This document shows, piece by piece, positions 1 to 9,771 of a stretch of DNA of 64,000 bases. The notes under the pieces were generated by a model. The model had not been told where the DNA came from. It did no database searches and was given only the letters and a program-made list of their open reading frames with translations. Numbering within the stretch: the first letter of the stretch is position 1; each line of letters begins with the position of its first letter. A program made the position numbers and the translations under genes. The stretch is from Luteolibacter flavescens. Lineage in GTDB: Bacteria > Verrucomicrobiota > Verrucomicrobiia > Verrucomicrobiales > Akkermansiaceae. The DNA lies in assembly GCF_025950085.1 (NCBI RefSeq), contig NZ_JAPDDS010000014.1, positions 1 through 64,000 of the forward strand, in the 5' to 3' direction.

Positions 1-55
1 GCCCTCATCCACCTGTCGATGTCGAGGCGCATGCTGGCGAGAATTACAGCATGAG
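1..55 (-). other. Sequence beyond the hsdS stop at the window edge
   Basis: On the minus strand, the bases after the hsdS stop do not continue the expected end of a type I specificity subunit in any frame. One frame stays open to the window edge and reads MRLDIDRWMR after its only ATG. It may be the start of another gene or part of whatever truncated hsdS. Too little is present to assign it. Confidence 0.3.
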
Positions 56-1105
56 TTATTTTTCAGACGGCTTCTTATCCCTTTGCAGCCAGTAGTAGAG
101 GTATGTGTTTTCCAAGCACTTCGCCTTGCACCTCCAAGCCATGAAATGCTGACTCACTGCCATTGAGTCTCCCAAAATCGCGCTCTTACCGACCCCAGCA
201 TCCCGGGATAAAATCACAGTCCCCTTGGGGTGCAAAACGGCAGACGAGTTCTCCAAGCCAAGCTCACTAATCTCCTTCTCGGTTTCATGAATGAAGAGCC
301 GATCGAGGCTACTGGAATCCGCAAGGGAGACCCACTTGACACCTCCATTCCAGTAGGACGGATTCCTTTTGCTAGGTGTGTGCCCACTGCCCCTTTCTGA
401 GAGGCTATCTAGAAAACTCACCTCCCACTCCATCGGGATCCTGCCCAACGGCGAGTCCTTGAACTTATGGGTTTTCTCGGAGCGGAGGTTGCCGTGCTCA
501 TCGATGCCGTGGGTGAGGAGATCCTGCATCAGCCCGGTCTTGAGGCGCTGCTGCTTGGCGATCAGCGCCTCCGTCTGCTCAATGGCCCGGTCCACCGTCG
601 AGAGGATCTCGGCGATCTTGGTTTGTTCGGGTTTGAGGGGCGTTGGGATCTCGACCGACTCAATCGCCGACACGGGCAGGCCATATCGTGTGGATCCGCT
701 CGCCTGCAGCGAAAAATATCGAGCCACTTTTGACGTCGAACGCTGCTTGGCCAAATAGACCGAATCAAGTTCGTCGGCCTTTGGTCGAATGAGGGCGAGG
801 TGGTAGCCGCATACCAAGCCGTCGACCTTTTCAGAGATCACGGCAGGAATCCCAATGTCGTCCGGAGTTTCGGAATCCTTAGTGATAACCACATCGCCAG
901 CGACAAGACCGAAGCGCTCAATCTCTTCGGGTGTCGCGGTCGCGACCATGAAGTCAATCCGCCCGGTTACATACTCATTGGAATAGACATCCATGTAGTT
1001 GCAGAGCTTGACGGGCACCTCACTGGGGTAGGTCTTCTTGTCGACATTACTGGCTCGAACATCAGCAATTTGTCGAAGTTTCCGAATGGGCCAAGGCGCA
1101 CTCAT
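56..1105 (-). CDS. hsdS: Type I restriction-modification specificity subunit (HsdS), C-terminally truncated
   Basis: This is the DNA-recognition subunit of a type I restriction-modification complex; it would direct HsdM to a bipartite target. The start is the ATG at 1105, which overlaps the hsdM stop as ATGA and implies translational coupling. The 349 residues hold a first target-recognition domain (about 1-165), a first conserved helical region ([20 protein letters not shown], then LMQDLLTHG), and most of a second recognition domain with the common [12 protein letters not shown] and [13 protein letters not shown] stretches. It stops right after [15 protein letters not shown]. Family members are usually 400-450 residues and end with a second helical region, which is missing here. 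Either the gene is a pseudogene, or it works as a one-and-a-half-domain subunit. Family assignment is firm; function is doubtful. Confidence 0.85.
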   Translation of the reverse strand: MSAPWPIRKLRQIADVRASNVDKKTYPSEVPVKLCNYMDVYSNEYVTGRIDFMVATATPEEIERFGLVAGDVVITKDSETPDDIGIPAVISEKVDGLVCGYHLALIRPKADELDSVYLAKQRSTSKVARYFSLQASGSTRYGLPVSAIESVEIPTPLKPEQTKIAEILSTVDRAIEQTEALIAKQQRLKTGLMQDLLTHGIDEHGNLRSEKTHKFKDSPLGRIPMEWEVSFLDSLSERGSGHTPSKRNPSYWNGGVKWVSLADSSSLDRLFIHETEKEISELGLENSSAVLHPKGTVILSRDAGVGKSAILGDSMAVSQHFMAWRCKAKCLENTYLYYWLQRDKKPSEK

Positions 1106-3780
1106 TTCAAATACCCCAGTCCGGTGAGAAACCCATTCAACGTCACGAGTGTCTCGGTTCGCTCCGCTTCCAAGACTCGACTGGAAACGGCGTATTTGTC
1201 CCACAGATTCTCGACCGCCCGGATCAGCTCCCGCTTGCCGGCATTGAGGTAGCGGTCGAGCTGGCCGGTCGCGAGGTCGTGGAGCTTTTTCAAGATGAGT
1301 GTCTTCGCTTCCTCGTCCGTGAGCTTGCCACCGATACCCGCGAACACCGCGTCGGTCTTGGCCAACCGTGCATCAAGGGAAGCCGCGTCTCGCTGCAGGG
1401 CGGCGAGCTTCTTCTTGTCCTCTTTCTTCGTCGGGTCGAGATCGGCCATCTGGTCCGCCACCTGTTGGAGAAGAGCCAAACTCTCCGCCTTGAAGTCGGC
1501 GTCCCCCACTCGCTTGAGCTGGAGCTTGAGATCAAGTTCATCGGCCAGAAGCTTGAGCTCGGCCTTGCCGTCCTTGATCCGCTTTTCGAGTGCGGTGATC
1601 GCCCGCTCCTGAGCTTGCAAAGCCTTCAGCTCCTTCTTCGCCGACTCACCGGTGCTGCCCTTGAGATCGTCGATGAGCTCCTTGAGTGCCTTCTTGATCA
1701 CGGCAGCGGTGACGGTCTCGTCTTCCTCCGCCTCATAGGCGGCGGTTTCCTGGGCCGTCTCGACGGCCTCAGCCAGCTCACCCTGGAGTTCGCCGATCTT
1801 TCCCTCCAACGCATCGATGGCATCCGCCTCGGCCTGAAAGAAGGCGGCAATGAGGTAGGCGTCCGGGATGAGGGTGTGGTGCCAGCCGGTGGAAACGATG
1901 GTTTTCAGGTCGTAGCGGATCTGCTGCCACCAATTCACGAACACGCCGGCGCTCTGGAATTCATCGAGCACCCCGAGCGGGATGAGGCTGGCCTTCAGGC
2001 CGGCGAGCAACTCGTGGCGTACCTCCGGCATCTTTTTGCCGCTGCGCAGCAGAGCGAAGTCATCGCGGGCAACCTCCCACCACGCCTCCAGCGTCTCGCG
2101 ATGACGGGTAAAGGTGAAGCGCAACGCGGGATCTGCCTCCAGCGTTGCCTTGATCGCCGGACGGCCGACGATGGCCGGCAGGAAGCCGAGGTAGCCCGGC
2201 CGATCATCAAGCCCCGCGAAGAGCAGGTGCGGAGAAATGCCGAACTTGCCGAAGTGGCCGTGGCAGGCCTCAACCTCGCTTTCCGGCACGCCGCCGATCA
2301 GGTGGGCCTGGACGTCCTCCGGCTCCGGGTCCGGCGTGTTGTCCACGTAGCGGCGGATGTTCAGGTTGAAATCGTGCTTTCCGACAATCTCCGACTTGGG
2401 CACCAGCCGGCTGTATTTCGGCAGGGTGAGCTTGTGGGTGAAGACGTGGTCGATCTTCTCGATGTCCTCGGGCCGGAGCTTGTTCTGGTTCTTGCCCTCG
2501 GCGAACTCGCGGTCGGCATTGATGAAGAGGATCTGCTCCTGCAGCGCGTCCGGCTTGTTCTTGTTCAGGACCAGCACACAGGCCGGGATACCGGTGCCGT
2601 AGAAGAGCCCCGGCGGCAGGCTGATGATGGCCTCGATCACGTCGTCCTCGACCAGCAGCTCGCGGATCAGCTTTTCCTTTCCGCCGCGGAATAGGACTCC
2701 GTGCGGCATCACGGTGGCCATGTGTCCATCGGCCTTGAGGCTGGCCAGCATGTGCTGGACGAACATGAGGTCGGCCTTCTTCCCGGTCTCCGGGCACCAC
2801 TCGCGGAAGTGGGCGGGAAACTTCAGGGTGACCCGGCTGTAGTTCTGCGAGAACGGCGGATTCGCCAGCACGCGGTTGAACTTCTTCGGGCTGGCATTCT
2901 CCAGGATCAGCGGTTCCTCTAGCGTGTCCCCGTTCTCGATGGTGAAGCGGGTGATGTTGTGGAGGATCATGTTCATCACGCAGATCGACCACACGGTACC
3001 GTTGGCCTCCTGGCCGTAGAGGGCGAGGTCGTTCGCATTCTCGCCCTGCTCCTCGACATACTGGTGGCTCTGGATCAGGAAGCCGCCCGAACCGACAGTC
3101 GGGTCGTAAATCGTGTTCCCCGCCTCCGGCTTCACGATCTGCACCAGCAGCCGAACGACCTCGGCCGGCGTGTAGAACTCCCCGCCCTTCTTGCCCGCAC
3201 TGTCGGCGAAGTACTTGATCAGGTACTCGTACGCCGCACCGAGCAGGTCCGGGAACTCGAAGTTGTCATTCACCAGCCGGAAGCCCGGCTGGCTGAAGTG
3301 GTCGAGCAGGTCCTTCCACTTATGATCGGGGATCTTGGTCTTCCCCTTCACCGCGTTGAAATCGATGTTGTTCTTCAGCACCCCGGCAAGCGCGTCGTTC
3401 TCATCCTCCACCGCAGCGATCGCCTTGTTGAGCATGCCACCGATGTCCTGCTTCAGGTCCTTCAGCGCCGGCACCTCGTCGCCGTTGTCGTCCGTCCACG
3501 ACTCGTTCCACCGGGCCCGCGCCGGCACGAAGAAGGTCTCGCCGTAGGTCGCCTTGTCCTCCAACAGCTCCCGCAGCAGCGCCGACTGACTGGCAAGGTG
3601 CGCATAGTCGCGTTTGATCGCCTCGCGCTTCAGGTCGAACTCGTCCGACAAGCGCTTGAGGAACAGCATGCCGAAGATGAATTCCTTGAATTCCGAGGCA
3701 TCCATCTTCCCCCGGAGGATGTCCGCGGACTTGAAGAGGAAGGATTCGAGCTGCGAGAGGGTGATCTTTTCGCGGGTCAT
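1102..3780 (-). CDS. hsdM: Type I restriction-modification DNA methyltransferase subunit (HsdM), long form
   Basis: This N6-adenine DNA methyltransferase would modify host DNA and form the core of a type I complex. From the chosen start (ATG at 3780, [11 protein letters not shown]) it is 892 residues. A helical HsdM N-terminal domain (about 1-150) precedes the methyltransferase domain (about 155-480). That domain has the S-adenosylmethionine motif [10 protein letters not shown] and the catalytic motif NPPF in [12 protein letters not shown]. The C-terminal 400 residues are an extension rich in coiled coil (about 640-830, with [16 protein letters not shown] and similar heptads), longer than the classic ~520-residue HsdM. 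It is followed by hsdS with a 4-base overlap. No hsdR is visible in the window; it could lie off the left edge. The in-frame ATG 24 bases upstream is a possible alternative start. Confidence 0.93.
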   Translation of the reverse strand: MTREKITLSQLESFLFKSADILRGKMDASEFKEFIFGMLFLKRLSDEFDLKREAIKRDYAHLASQSALLRELLEDKATYGETFFVPARARWNESWTDDNGDEVPALKDLKQDIGGMLNKAIAAVEDENDALAGVLKNNIDFNAVKGKTKIPDHKWKDLLDHFSQPGFRLVNDNFEFPDLLGAAYEYLIKYFADSAGKKGGEFYTPAEVVRLLVQIVKPEAGNTIYDPTVGSGGFLIQSHQYVEEQGENANDLALYGQEANGTVWSICVMNMILHNITRFTIENGDTLEEPLILENASPKKFNRVLANPPFSQNYSRVTLKFPAHFREWCPETGKKADLMFVQHMLASLKADGHMATVMPHGVLFRGGKEKLIRELLVEDDVIEAIISLPPGLFYGTGIPACVLVLNKNKPDALQEQILFINADREFAEGKNQNKLRPEDIEKIDHVFTHKLTLPKYSRLVPKSEIVGKHDFNLNIRRYVDNTPDPEPEDVQAHLIGGVPESEVEACHGHFGKFGISPHLLFAGLDDRPGYLGFLPAIVGRPAIKATLEADPALRFTFTRHRETLEAWWEVARDDFALLRSGKKMPEVRHELLAGLKASLIPLGVLDEFQSAGVFVNWWQQIRYDLKTIVSTGWHHTLIPDAYLIAAFFQAEADAIDALEGKIGELQGELAEAVETAQETAAYEAEEDETVTAAVIKKALKELIDDLKGSTGESAKKELKALQAQERAITALEKRIKDGKAELKLLADELDLKLQLKRVGDADFKAESLALLQQVADQMADLDPTKKEDKKKLAALQRDAASLDARLAKTDAVFAGIGGKLTDEEAKTLILKKLHDLATGQLDRYLNAGKRELIRAVENLWDKYAVSSRVLEAERTETLVTLNGFLTGLGYLK

Positions 3781-4213
3781 GGAAGCACGGGAAGCCCCGC
3801 CCACCCAGAGGCGGCGGCAGCGCCCAAATCAGACAAATTAGACGTGCATTTGGCAACCATCTAGGTCCGCAAGTAAACTCTGCATCTGGTTCGGAGGTGT
3901 AAGCGGTCCACGACCGCTGGGATTACAATTAATTCGAGTGCGTCACGCATGCCGCCTCGTGTTTCCAGCTACGGAATAGCCTGAAGCTTGGCGACGTAGT
4001 AATTCCAATAGGTTCCGATGGTCCAGTTTATGAGGGATGACGCCGCGAGAACAAACCTCCATCCCTTGAGCGTCGAGAAGCGGGACGCTTCCCAACAAGC
4101 CAACGAATTCACACCAAGGAAACAGTGGTAGAGCTAAGTGGCAGGGTCCTAGCAGCTCATAAAAAACCGGTTAGTCCGCTTGGGTTGTGGGATTCTTACT
4201 GTAATGCCAGCTA
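3781..4213. other. Intergenic region between hsdM and the trypsin cluster
   Basis: About 430 bases without a convincing gene. It contains a perfect 7-bp hairpin (AGCGGTC at 3902-3908, CAC loop, GACCGCT at 3912-3918) about 120 bases upstream of the hsdM start. This could be an operator or a weak transcript end for the cluster upstream. The region is locally less GC-rich than the genes on either side. I see no sigma70-like promoter that I would defend. Confidence 0.4.
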
Positions 4214-7200
4214 CTATCTCAGGATCGGGTGGTAACTTCCGCTTTGGCGCACGCGGCTCCAATCGAAATCCGGGCCCGGATCCGTCTTAGGAATATCCCT
4301 CTGGATGCCTCGGGATATTGCAGAATCTCCAGCGATTTCGTCATGACCTACGACGTGGGTGATTGGGTGTCTCCCGCAAATGTTCAAGAGCAGCGAGCGC
4401 AGGGATTCGTATTGCTCCGGAGTGTATCCCTTTCCCTTCTCCGGATCGGCAAGCCTAGGGTAGTTCGATGGATGCATGCCGATCAGCTCGATGCCAATGG
4501 AGAAGTCGTTCACCTTGGTGCGATCGTCCGGTGCGGGCATTTTGGAAACTCCGGCGTGCCACGCGGCCAAGCTTTCCGGGACCAACCGGAAGACTTGGCC
4601 TTCCCGATCAATCATATAGTGACAGGAGACACCCGAGCCCAGAAAGATGGCCCGGCAGAGTTCCGGAGAGAAGGCCTTCGCGTCACCATGCAGGGTTGCG
4701 GCCTGAGACGCCATTTCGGCTTTGATCTCCTCGTTGATTCCCGCTCCGGGCTCATCCCAGTTGATGGCACTGACATGATGGATCACCACCGTGTCGATCT
4801 TAACTTCCGAGGGACGAAGCGCGGAATAGGTCTCCGTTTTCCCCCCGAAGATCCGGCTCTCCGGCATCATCAGCCGGTCCGTGACCCCGGCAAGCCCGGG
4901 ACTGATCGTCGCCGGCGGAGCGGCAGCCACCACGACGTGGCTTACGGTGGGCGAGATGATCGCGAGCTCCTGTTGGTTGATGTAGCTACCAAATGGCTTG
5001 ATCTCGGCCGCGCTGGTCCAAGGGGAACGCATGGTCAAGTTGGTCGCCGAGAGGGAAGTTCGAGGGCTCCTGAACTCGTCTGCAGGCTGATTGTCATCAG
5101 CTTGAACCATGCGGCCTTCGCTGGTGTTGTTCAGGAATTCCGATTCTTGGATCTTCACATCAGTCCCCAGATCGACGGCGATCTCCGAGCCATGCGAAGC
5201 CCAAGTTGATTTCGGATTCGCCAAGTGGGCTAGCGCGCGGTTGTTGGTAAAAGTACCGCCCGCAATATCGACCGTCGTCCTGTAGCCGGACTCTGGATTC
5301 ATCGGCCGGATGGTGCCTTGAAAACGGGGCGTGGAAGACAGGGCATAGATGGCTCCGCCTGCGTTTGAGGCGACATTGTTCTTGAAATGGCAGTCAACGA
5401 TCGAACAGGAAGCCCAAAAGCCGGCATAGATCGCGCCTCCGCAACTGAAGCGGGCTAGGCTCTGGTTTCCGGTGAATTGGCAGCCACGGAAGTTGATCGA
5501 GTGCGAATCCTGCAGGAAAACCGCGCCACCGGGCGAAGCCGTCCGAATCGGCCGTTGGCTTACGGGCACCTGGGCACTACTATATTCAGAGTAGGCTAGG
5601 TTCCCCTCGAAGCGGCAGCTTACGAAATGCAGTTCATTGGATTTGTGGATATAGGCAGCCCCTCCGGCCTGAGAGAGGTTCCGGGTGAACAAGCAATTCT
5701 CCAACTGAACGCCCTGGGCTTCGGAAAATACCAACCCGCCACCGGCAGGCAGCCCCTTCGGATCGGGAGGATTCGGAGCAGAAAAGAAGCGACCGTCGCT
5801 TCCCGCTACCACGGCGAACGAGTCAACATTGAATGCAAGTGGGGTCCCCCGTCCGCAGGAGACCTCGGAGTAGTCGAGCTTGCTTCCCTTGACCCCCGGC
5901 CCGCGGAAGAGAATGCCACGCCACCCCTCGGCTGGCGCGGCAGCGGTAAAGACGATGTTTTTCCCGGGTTCAGCCCCACCCTTCGCTTTCAGCACCCCGT
6001 GCACCTCCAACCCAGTCCCCGGATCGAAGGAGAGATGTGCGCCCGGCTCGATTACGAGGGTTCCGCCTTGCTCCACGACGATGCGCCGGCGGACCGGGAT
6101 CTCCGTCCCTGAGAGGGTGACCGTTTGATAGTGTCGAACCATCTCCGGAGCGTTGCGAGTCGTCACCCGGGCATTCAATCCCTCGTTAAAGACATGCCGG
6201 TTGTTGTCGCTCCAGCTCCTCTGGAACCGCGACCGGAAGCCACTGCTCCCCTGGGCGACACTTCCAAAGGTACCGCATTCGAGCATCCCAAGGGAGACCA
6301 TGATTGCGCACACGCTGCCGCCGCTTGCGGTGGCAAGGTACTCTTTCCGGTGTTTGGCGGGATGTTGCGAGATGACCGAAACCCAATGTCCGATCTTCTT
6401 TTGCCAACGCGCCAATCCGGTATCAACGGTGGGTACCAAGGTTTGGATGCGCGAAGAACCGGAAACAGCGGCTCCACCAACCCCGCCATTGATTGCTGTG
6501 GTGATACTCAGAGGGGGGAGCGGAATGACTTCGGTGCTCTCAGCGTATCGTATCGGACGGAGCTTCTTGTGACTGAGAAGCCATTTCTCGATCTCGTCCG
6601 CTTCGATCGCTCCGCGGCGCATGGCGACGTCGGTCGAGCTGCGGTGAATGCCGACAAGCTTGTTGTTCCAGAACACGCCGCCTCCGCTCATTCCAGGCCT
6701 TACTTCATCGTCGCCAATGTAGTCAATCAGGCCGGGAGGAGAGTTCCCCTTTGCCTCAAAGTCCTCGGGCGCCGCAGGCTCGATCGGATAGCCTGAGATC
6801 CAATAGTGCGCTTTCCCGTGCTCGTCCTTCCTCCTTGCGGCCTCTTTGCCGGCAATCGTACCGGCGCCGCCGGGATATCCGATCACTTTCAAGGATTCGT
6901 CCATCTTTACCTGCGCCCAGCCCAAAGCCGAATCCTGCTTCTGGAAGCGTTCTTCAATGCTCGGTGCCTCGTCATCGATCTCCAAAAGGACCCAATCGTC
7001 CTGCGACGCCGCTTGCAAACTCTCCGGACGAGCACCCAAAGTTCCGCCGCAAGGTGACAAGCTGGATACCCGTGCCAATCGAGCGAAACTCTCGCTCAAT
7101 GAGCCTGATCGACGCGAATCCTTTTCCGTCCGCAAATAGCCTTTGCCCGGTGGAAAGCAGACGATCTCCCGAAGCAGCGAGTCATCACTATCACGGCGCA

Positions 7201-7393
7201 CCACATGGGCACAGGTAAGGATATATTTTTTGATTCGTCGGGGGGCATACGAATTTGACTCTCCGTCCAACTGCTCAAGCTCCACGACTACACCGCTGCC
7301 CATTTTCTCCGGGTCCGCCGGGGCCATGCCATTTTCGTTCCAAGGCCTGGCCTCGATATACCAAACCGCGCTCGCGGGATACTCAACGATCAT
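4214..7393 (-). CDS. Trypsin-like protease / beta-helix / N-acetylmuramoyl-L-alanine amidase fusion
   Basis: A 1059-residue three-part protein. Residues 1-285 are a trypsin-fold peptidase with an intact triad: H63 in CAHVVRR, D133 in QDDWVLLEI, S236 in PGMSGGGV. Residues about 354-378 are hydrophobic and small-residue rich, a possible membrane segment. Residues about 420-800 form a right-handed parallel beta-helix (GGAVFLQDSHSINFRGCQF, GGAIYAGFWASCSIVDCHF and further rungs). Residues about 870-1059 are an Amidase_2/PGRP domain with zinc ligands in VVIHHVSA, in VVGHDEIAGD and in KTDPGPDFDW; these enzymes cut the lactoyl-amide bond of peptidoglycan. The protease is closely related to that of the ATPase fusion at 15245-16882. 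It is the last gene of the six-gene cluster. I infer a cell-wall-directed effector released or activated by proteolysis. There is no signal peptide at the N terminus, so how the amidase meets the wall is unclear. Confidence 0.85.
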   Translation of the reverse strand: MIVEYPASAVWYIEARPWNENGMAPADPEKMGSGVVVELEQLDGESNSYAPRRIKKYILTCAHVVRRDSDDSLLREIVCFPPGKGYLRTEKDSRRSGSLSESFARLARVSSLSPCGGTLGARPESLQAASQDDWVLLEIDDEAPSIEERFQKQDSALGWAQVKMDESLKVIGYPGGAGTIAGKEAARRKDEHGKAHYWISGYPIEPAAPEDFEAKGNSPPGLIDYIGDDEVRPGMSGGGVFWNNKLVGIHRSSTDVAMRRGAIEADEIEKWLLSHKKLRPIRYAESTEVIPLPPLSITTAINGGVGGAAVSGSSRIQTLVPTVDTGLARWQKKIGHWVSVISQHPAKHRKEYLATASGGSVCAIMVSLGMLECGTFGSVAQGSSGFRSRFQRSWSDNNRHVFNEGLNARVTTRNAPEMVRHYQTVTLSGTEIPVRRRIVVEQGGTLVIEPGAHLSFDPGTGLEVHGVLKAKGGAEPGKNIVFTAAAPAEGWRGILFRGPGVKGSKLDYSEVSCGRGTPLAFNVDSFAVVAGSDGRFFSAPNPPDPKGLPAGGGLVFSEAQGVQLENCLFTRNLSQAGGAAYIHKSNELHFVSCRFEGNLAYSEYSSAQVPVSQRPIRTASPGGAVFLQDSHSINFRGCQFTGNQSLARFSCGGAIYAGFWASCSIVDCHFKNNVASNAGGAIYALSSTPRFQGTIRPMNPESGYRTTVDIAGGTFTNNRALAHLANPKSTWASHGSEIAVDLGTDVKIQESEFLNNTSEGRMVQADDNQPADEFRSPRTSLSATNLTMRSPWTSAAEIKPFGSYINQQELAIISPTVSHVVVAAAPPATISPGLAGVTDRLMMPESRIFGGKTETYSALRPSEVKIDTVVIHHVSAINWDEPGAGINEEIKAEMASQAATLHGDAKAFSPELCRAIFLGSGVSCHYMIDREGQVFRLVPESLAAWHAGVSKMPAPDDRTKVNDFSIGIELIGMHPSNYPRLADPEKGKGYTPEQYESLRSLLLNICGRHPITHVVGHDEIAGDSAISRGIQRDIPKTDPGPDFDWSRVRQSGSYHPILR

Positions 7394-7667
7394 ACAGGGG
7401 GAGGTTTAATGAACTCAGGGGTCGCTTCTTGATCCGGGTCAACACCGCCAAGTGTGCCGGCGCACTCTACGATGTCGATGACTCCGGAGCCAGCATCTCC
7501 GAAGTCATACCGCCACTCCCCTTTCCTACCCCGCCCGGCATGAACATGCCCTCAGGGTGCGGAAGGCGACTCCAGAGAACCGCACCCAGTCCGAAAGACC
7601 GGGCGGCGCTCTGGAGGTAGGGGAGATCGAACATCAAGCGCTACTGGAGCCCATATATGAAACGGCC

Positions 7668-9503
7668 CTACAGTGCAATATCGGCGTTGCCGGAGATGAG
7701 GCGGATCGGCTGTCCCTCAGCTTGATTCAAGGGGTCGTAGCGGGTCAGGTCGCCGAAGCTGAGGCCGGTCTTTTCAGCCACTTGAGCCAGCGGAAGCTGG
7801 TAGGTGCGGAATTCGCCGAACACGAACTCAAGATCTCCCAGGTAGTCGGCTTGGCTGAGCAAGTAGCCGGTGGCACTGAGCTGGCCCGTGTGCGAGCTCA
7901 CGATCACAACGACCTTCCAGTACTCCTCCGGAATCAGGGCCCCACGGTATTCCCGGTCCGTACCGGCCATTACCGGCCCGGTGAATACGGTGACCTTCAA
8001 GTCATGCGTTGTCGCATTGCCAAGGACGTAGTCCTCCAGGCTCAACCAGGTCCGCTGGTTGAGGCGGCTGTGTTGGGGCGTACAGTTCGTGAAGTAGAAG
8101 GTGTCCTCCTCGCCACGCTTGGCTTCTTCGCGGCTATCTCCCCACGCAGGGTCCAACCGTCGCACGAGGTGACCGCGGTCCAGCGGGTTGCGCCCGTAGA
8201 GATCCTCGCCGATCTGGAAGGCTTCGTCGATCCGCGCGTCGAAGAACCACTGGTCGTTGCCACGGGTGAAGTTGAACATCTTGCCACCATCGATATTGCA
8301 GGCCGTGAAGTAGGGCATGCGCCGGCGGGAATTCATGACGATCGAGAAGTGAGTGTACTTGAGCTCTCCTTCCTCCGATCCCGTGACGGGAGCGATGTCG
8401 ACCGCGGCGGTGATCTCCGGCAGGGGAATCTCGAAGTCTGCCCCCAGGAAGACCGGGTCGTACCCCAAGGTCTCGACCTCTTCCGTAGGCTGGCGTTTGT
8501 CCGGAGCCGGTGCCACGGAAGGGATGCTGATGAGCCGGTTCGACCCGATCTCCGCGAGCCGTGCCTTCAGCCAACCGACGGAGACGGCGTAGTTGTTGAC
8601 GCGGTAGTCTCCCGAGAAATGGAGGCCACAGGCTTTTCCAGTATTGAGATTGAAGACCACCGAGCCGGAGTTTCCCCCGAGCGTGGTGCAATCGTGCATC
8701 AGTCGTTTTCCATCGAAGTCCACGCCGCGGACCTTGCCAGGACTGAGCCGCTTCACCTTGTAGACGCCCCGGAAGATGTCCTGCATGGCGAAGGCATCGT
8801 TGCGCGGGTCCTCCGCCGGGTAGCCGATGACGGCAATGTCGGTATCGAACTCTGGATTCGCATCATCGAGCTCAACGGGTTCCGGCAATGACCCGCCGTT
8901 CGGGGCGAGGCGCACCATCGCCATGTCCGGACGGACGCCTCCCTTCTCCTCAAGATAGATGATTTCCGAAATTTGGGCGAAGGCGGTGTCGCTGCGCTGA
9001 TACTCCCGCTTGAAGTCCACCCGGGCCTGGAGAACCTGCTGGTCCGGATCCCGGCGGAAGGAGAAGACATTGCCACTGCGCTCGGCGAATACCTCGGCCA
9101 CGTGGCGATTGGTGATCATCACGCCTTCATCGATCATCCAGCCGGTGCCGACGTAGTTGCTGCGGTCCACGACTTCTACCCGCCCAACCTTTGGGATCAG
9201 CTTTTTGAGTGCGTCGGCCGACTTGTCGAGCCGCTTGCGGATAGAGGCAAGCTCGGGAGTTTGCCAAACACCATCCTGGATGATCAGCGGAGGACGGCCG
9301 GTCAGCAGGATGATCGCCTCGGTCTGGGTATAGGCGCCCTCGCTAAGCGCGGATTCGTCTCCGCCCAGCAGAACGTCGAGGGTCGATTCGGAGCCATCGG
9401 TGGCAGCCTCGGTCCGGGTTGCCATGTTACCGTGGGCGCTGCGGATCTCCTCCATCACTTCTTGATCGGCGAGGAGGTTCTTGAGTGGGGATTTGCTGTT
9501 CAT
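7668..9503 (-). CDS. Trypsin-like protease / DNA-RNA non-specific endonuclease fusion (copy 1)
   Basis: A 611-residue fusion. Residues about 40-85 are a short N-terminal module also present in the proteins at 9772-15255 and 16997-19195. Residues about 105-330 are a trypsin-fold peptidase with the triad H134 (TNRHVAEVF), D193 (RPDMAMVRL) and S279 (LGGNSGSVVF). Residues about 375-600 are a NUC1/EndoG-type endonuclease with the hallmark DRGH (442-445), whose His is the general base, and the metal-binding Asn region TNCTPQHSRLNQ. Such nucleases cut DNA and RNA without sequence preference, so expression must be restrained in cis. A protease fused to it suggests activation by self-cleavage or protection by it. 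It lies 274 bases upstream of the amidase fusion. The start ATG at 9503 has no Shine-Dalgarno. Confidence 0.9.
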   Translation of the reverse strand: MNSKSPLKNLLADQEVMEEIRSAHGNMATRTEAATDGSESTLDVLLGGDESALSEGAYTQTEAIILLTGRPPLIIQDGVWQTPELASIRKRLDKSADALKKLIPKVGRVEVVDRSNYVGTGWMIDEGVMITNRHVAEVFAERSGNVFSFRRDPDQQVLQARVDFKREYQRSDTAFAQISEIIYLEEKGGVRPDMAMVRLAPNGGSLPEPVELDDANPEFDTDIAVIGYPAEDPRNDAFAMQDIFRGVYKVKRLSPGKVRGVDFDGKRLMHDCTTLGGNSGSVVFNLNTGKACGLHFSGDYRVNNYAVSVGWLKARLAEIGSNRLISIPSVAPAPDKRQPTEEVETLGYDPVFLGADFEIPLPEITAAVDIAPVTGSEEGELKYTHFSIVMNSRRRMPYFTACNIDGGKMFNFTRGNDQWFFDARIDEAFQIGEDLYGRNPLDRGHLVRRLDPAWGDSREEAKRGEEDTFYFTNCTPQHSRLNQRTWLSLEDYVLGNATTHDLKVTVFTGPVMAGTDREYRGALIPEEYWKVVVIVSSHTGQLSATGYLLSQADYLGDLEFVFGEFRTYQLPLAQVAEKTGLSFGDLTRYDPLNQAEGQPIRLISGNADIAL

Positions 9504-9698
9504 CTTACAGTTGGGGATATGAGATTAGGGGGGGAGAATCTTGCGGGGGCGTTCATGGACCTCCATGGACTCCAAATGGATGCACGATGAATCGGTATTG
9601 CCGGTGCCGCCGGGACTCCGCAGTGACAACCGCCGTTCATCGGCGATGGCGGGATGTGATCCCAAGCGGAATTGAAGATGGCACCGTTGTCGGGAACC

Positions 9699-9726
9699 GG
9701 CATCGGGAACCTCTCTTCCCGATGCC
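9699..9726 (-). terminator. Perfect 11-bp stem-loop after the STAND gene
   Basis: GGCATCGGGAA (9699-9709), a six-base loop, then TTCCCGATGCC (9716-9726). It lies about 45 bases past the stop of the 1827-residue protein. No T-run follows on the minus strand, so it may be an RNA-stability element or attenuator rather than a classic terminator. A second small stem (AGGCGA 9751-9756 / TCGCCT 9761-9766) sits between it and the stop codon. Together they suggest that the two halves of the cluster are not always on one equal transcript. Confidence 0.5.
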
Positions 9727-9771
9727 TGATGGGGGCGGGCTGCTCGCCCAAGGCGAGAGGTCGCCTAGGAA

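Noticed and set aside
1279-2694. 471-residue open frame on the plus strand opposite hsdM
   Set aside because: Its sequence is Leu/Arg/Glu-rich with no motif, and the opposite strand has a clear methyltransferase with catalytic motifs. It is a GC-driven shadow.
7467-7634. 55-codon minus-strand frame (MFDLPYLQSAARSFG) between the copy 1 nuclease and the amidase fusion
   Set aside because: It could be a small protein of the cluster, but there is no recognisable feature, Shine-Dalgarno or composition signal to support it.
9500-9751. 83-residue minus-strand frame in the gap after the STAND gene
   Set aside because: Overlaps the stem-loop and the next start, is Pro-rich, and has no motif.
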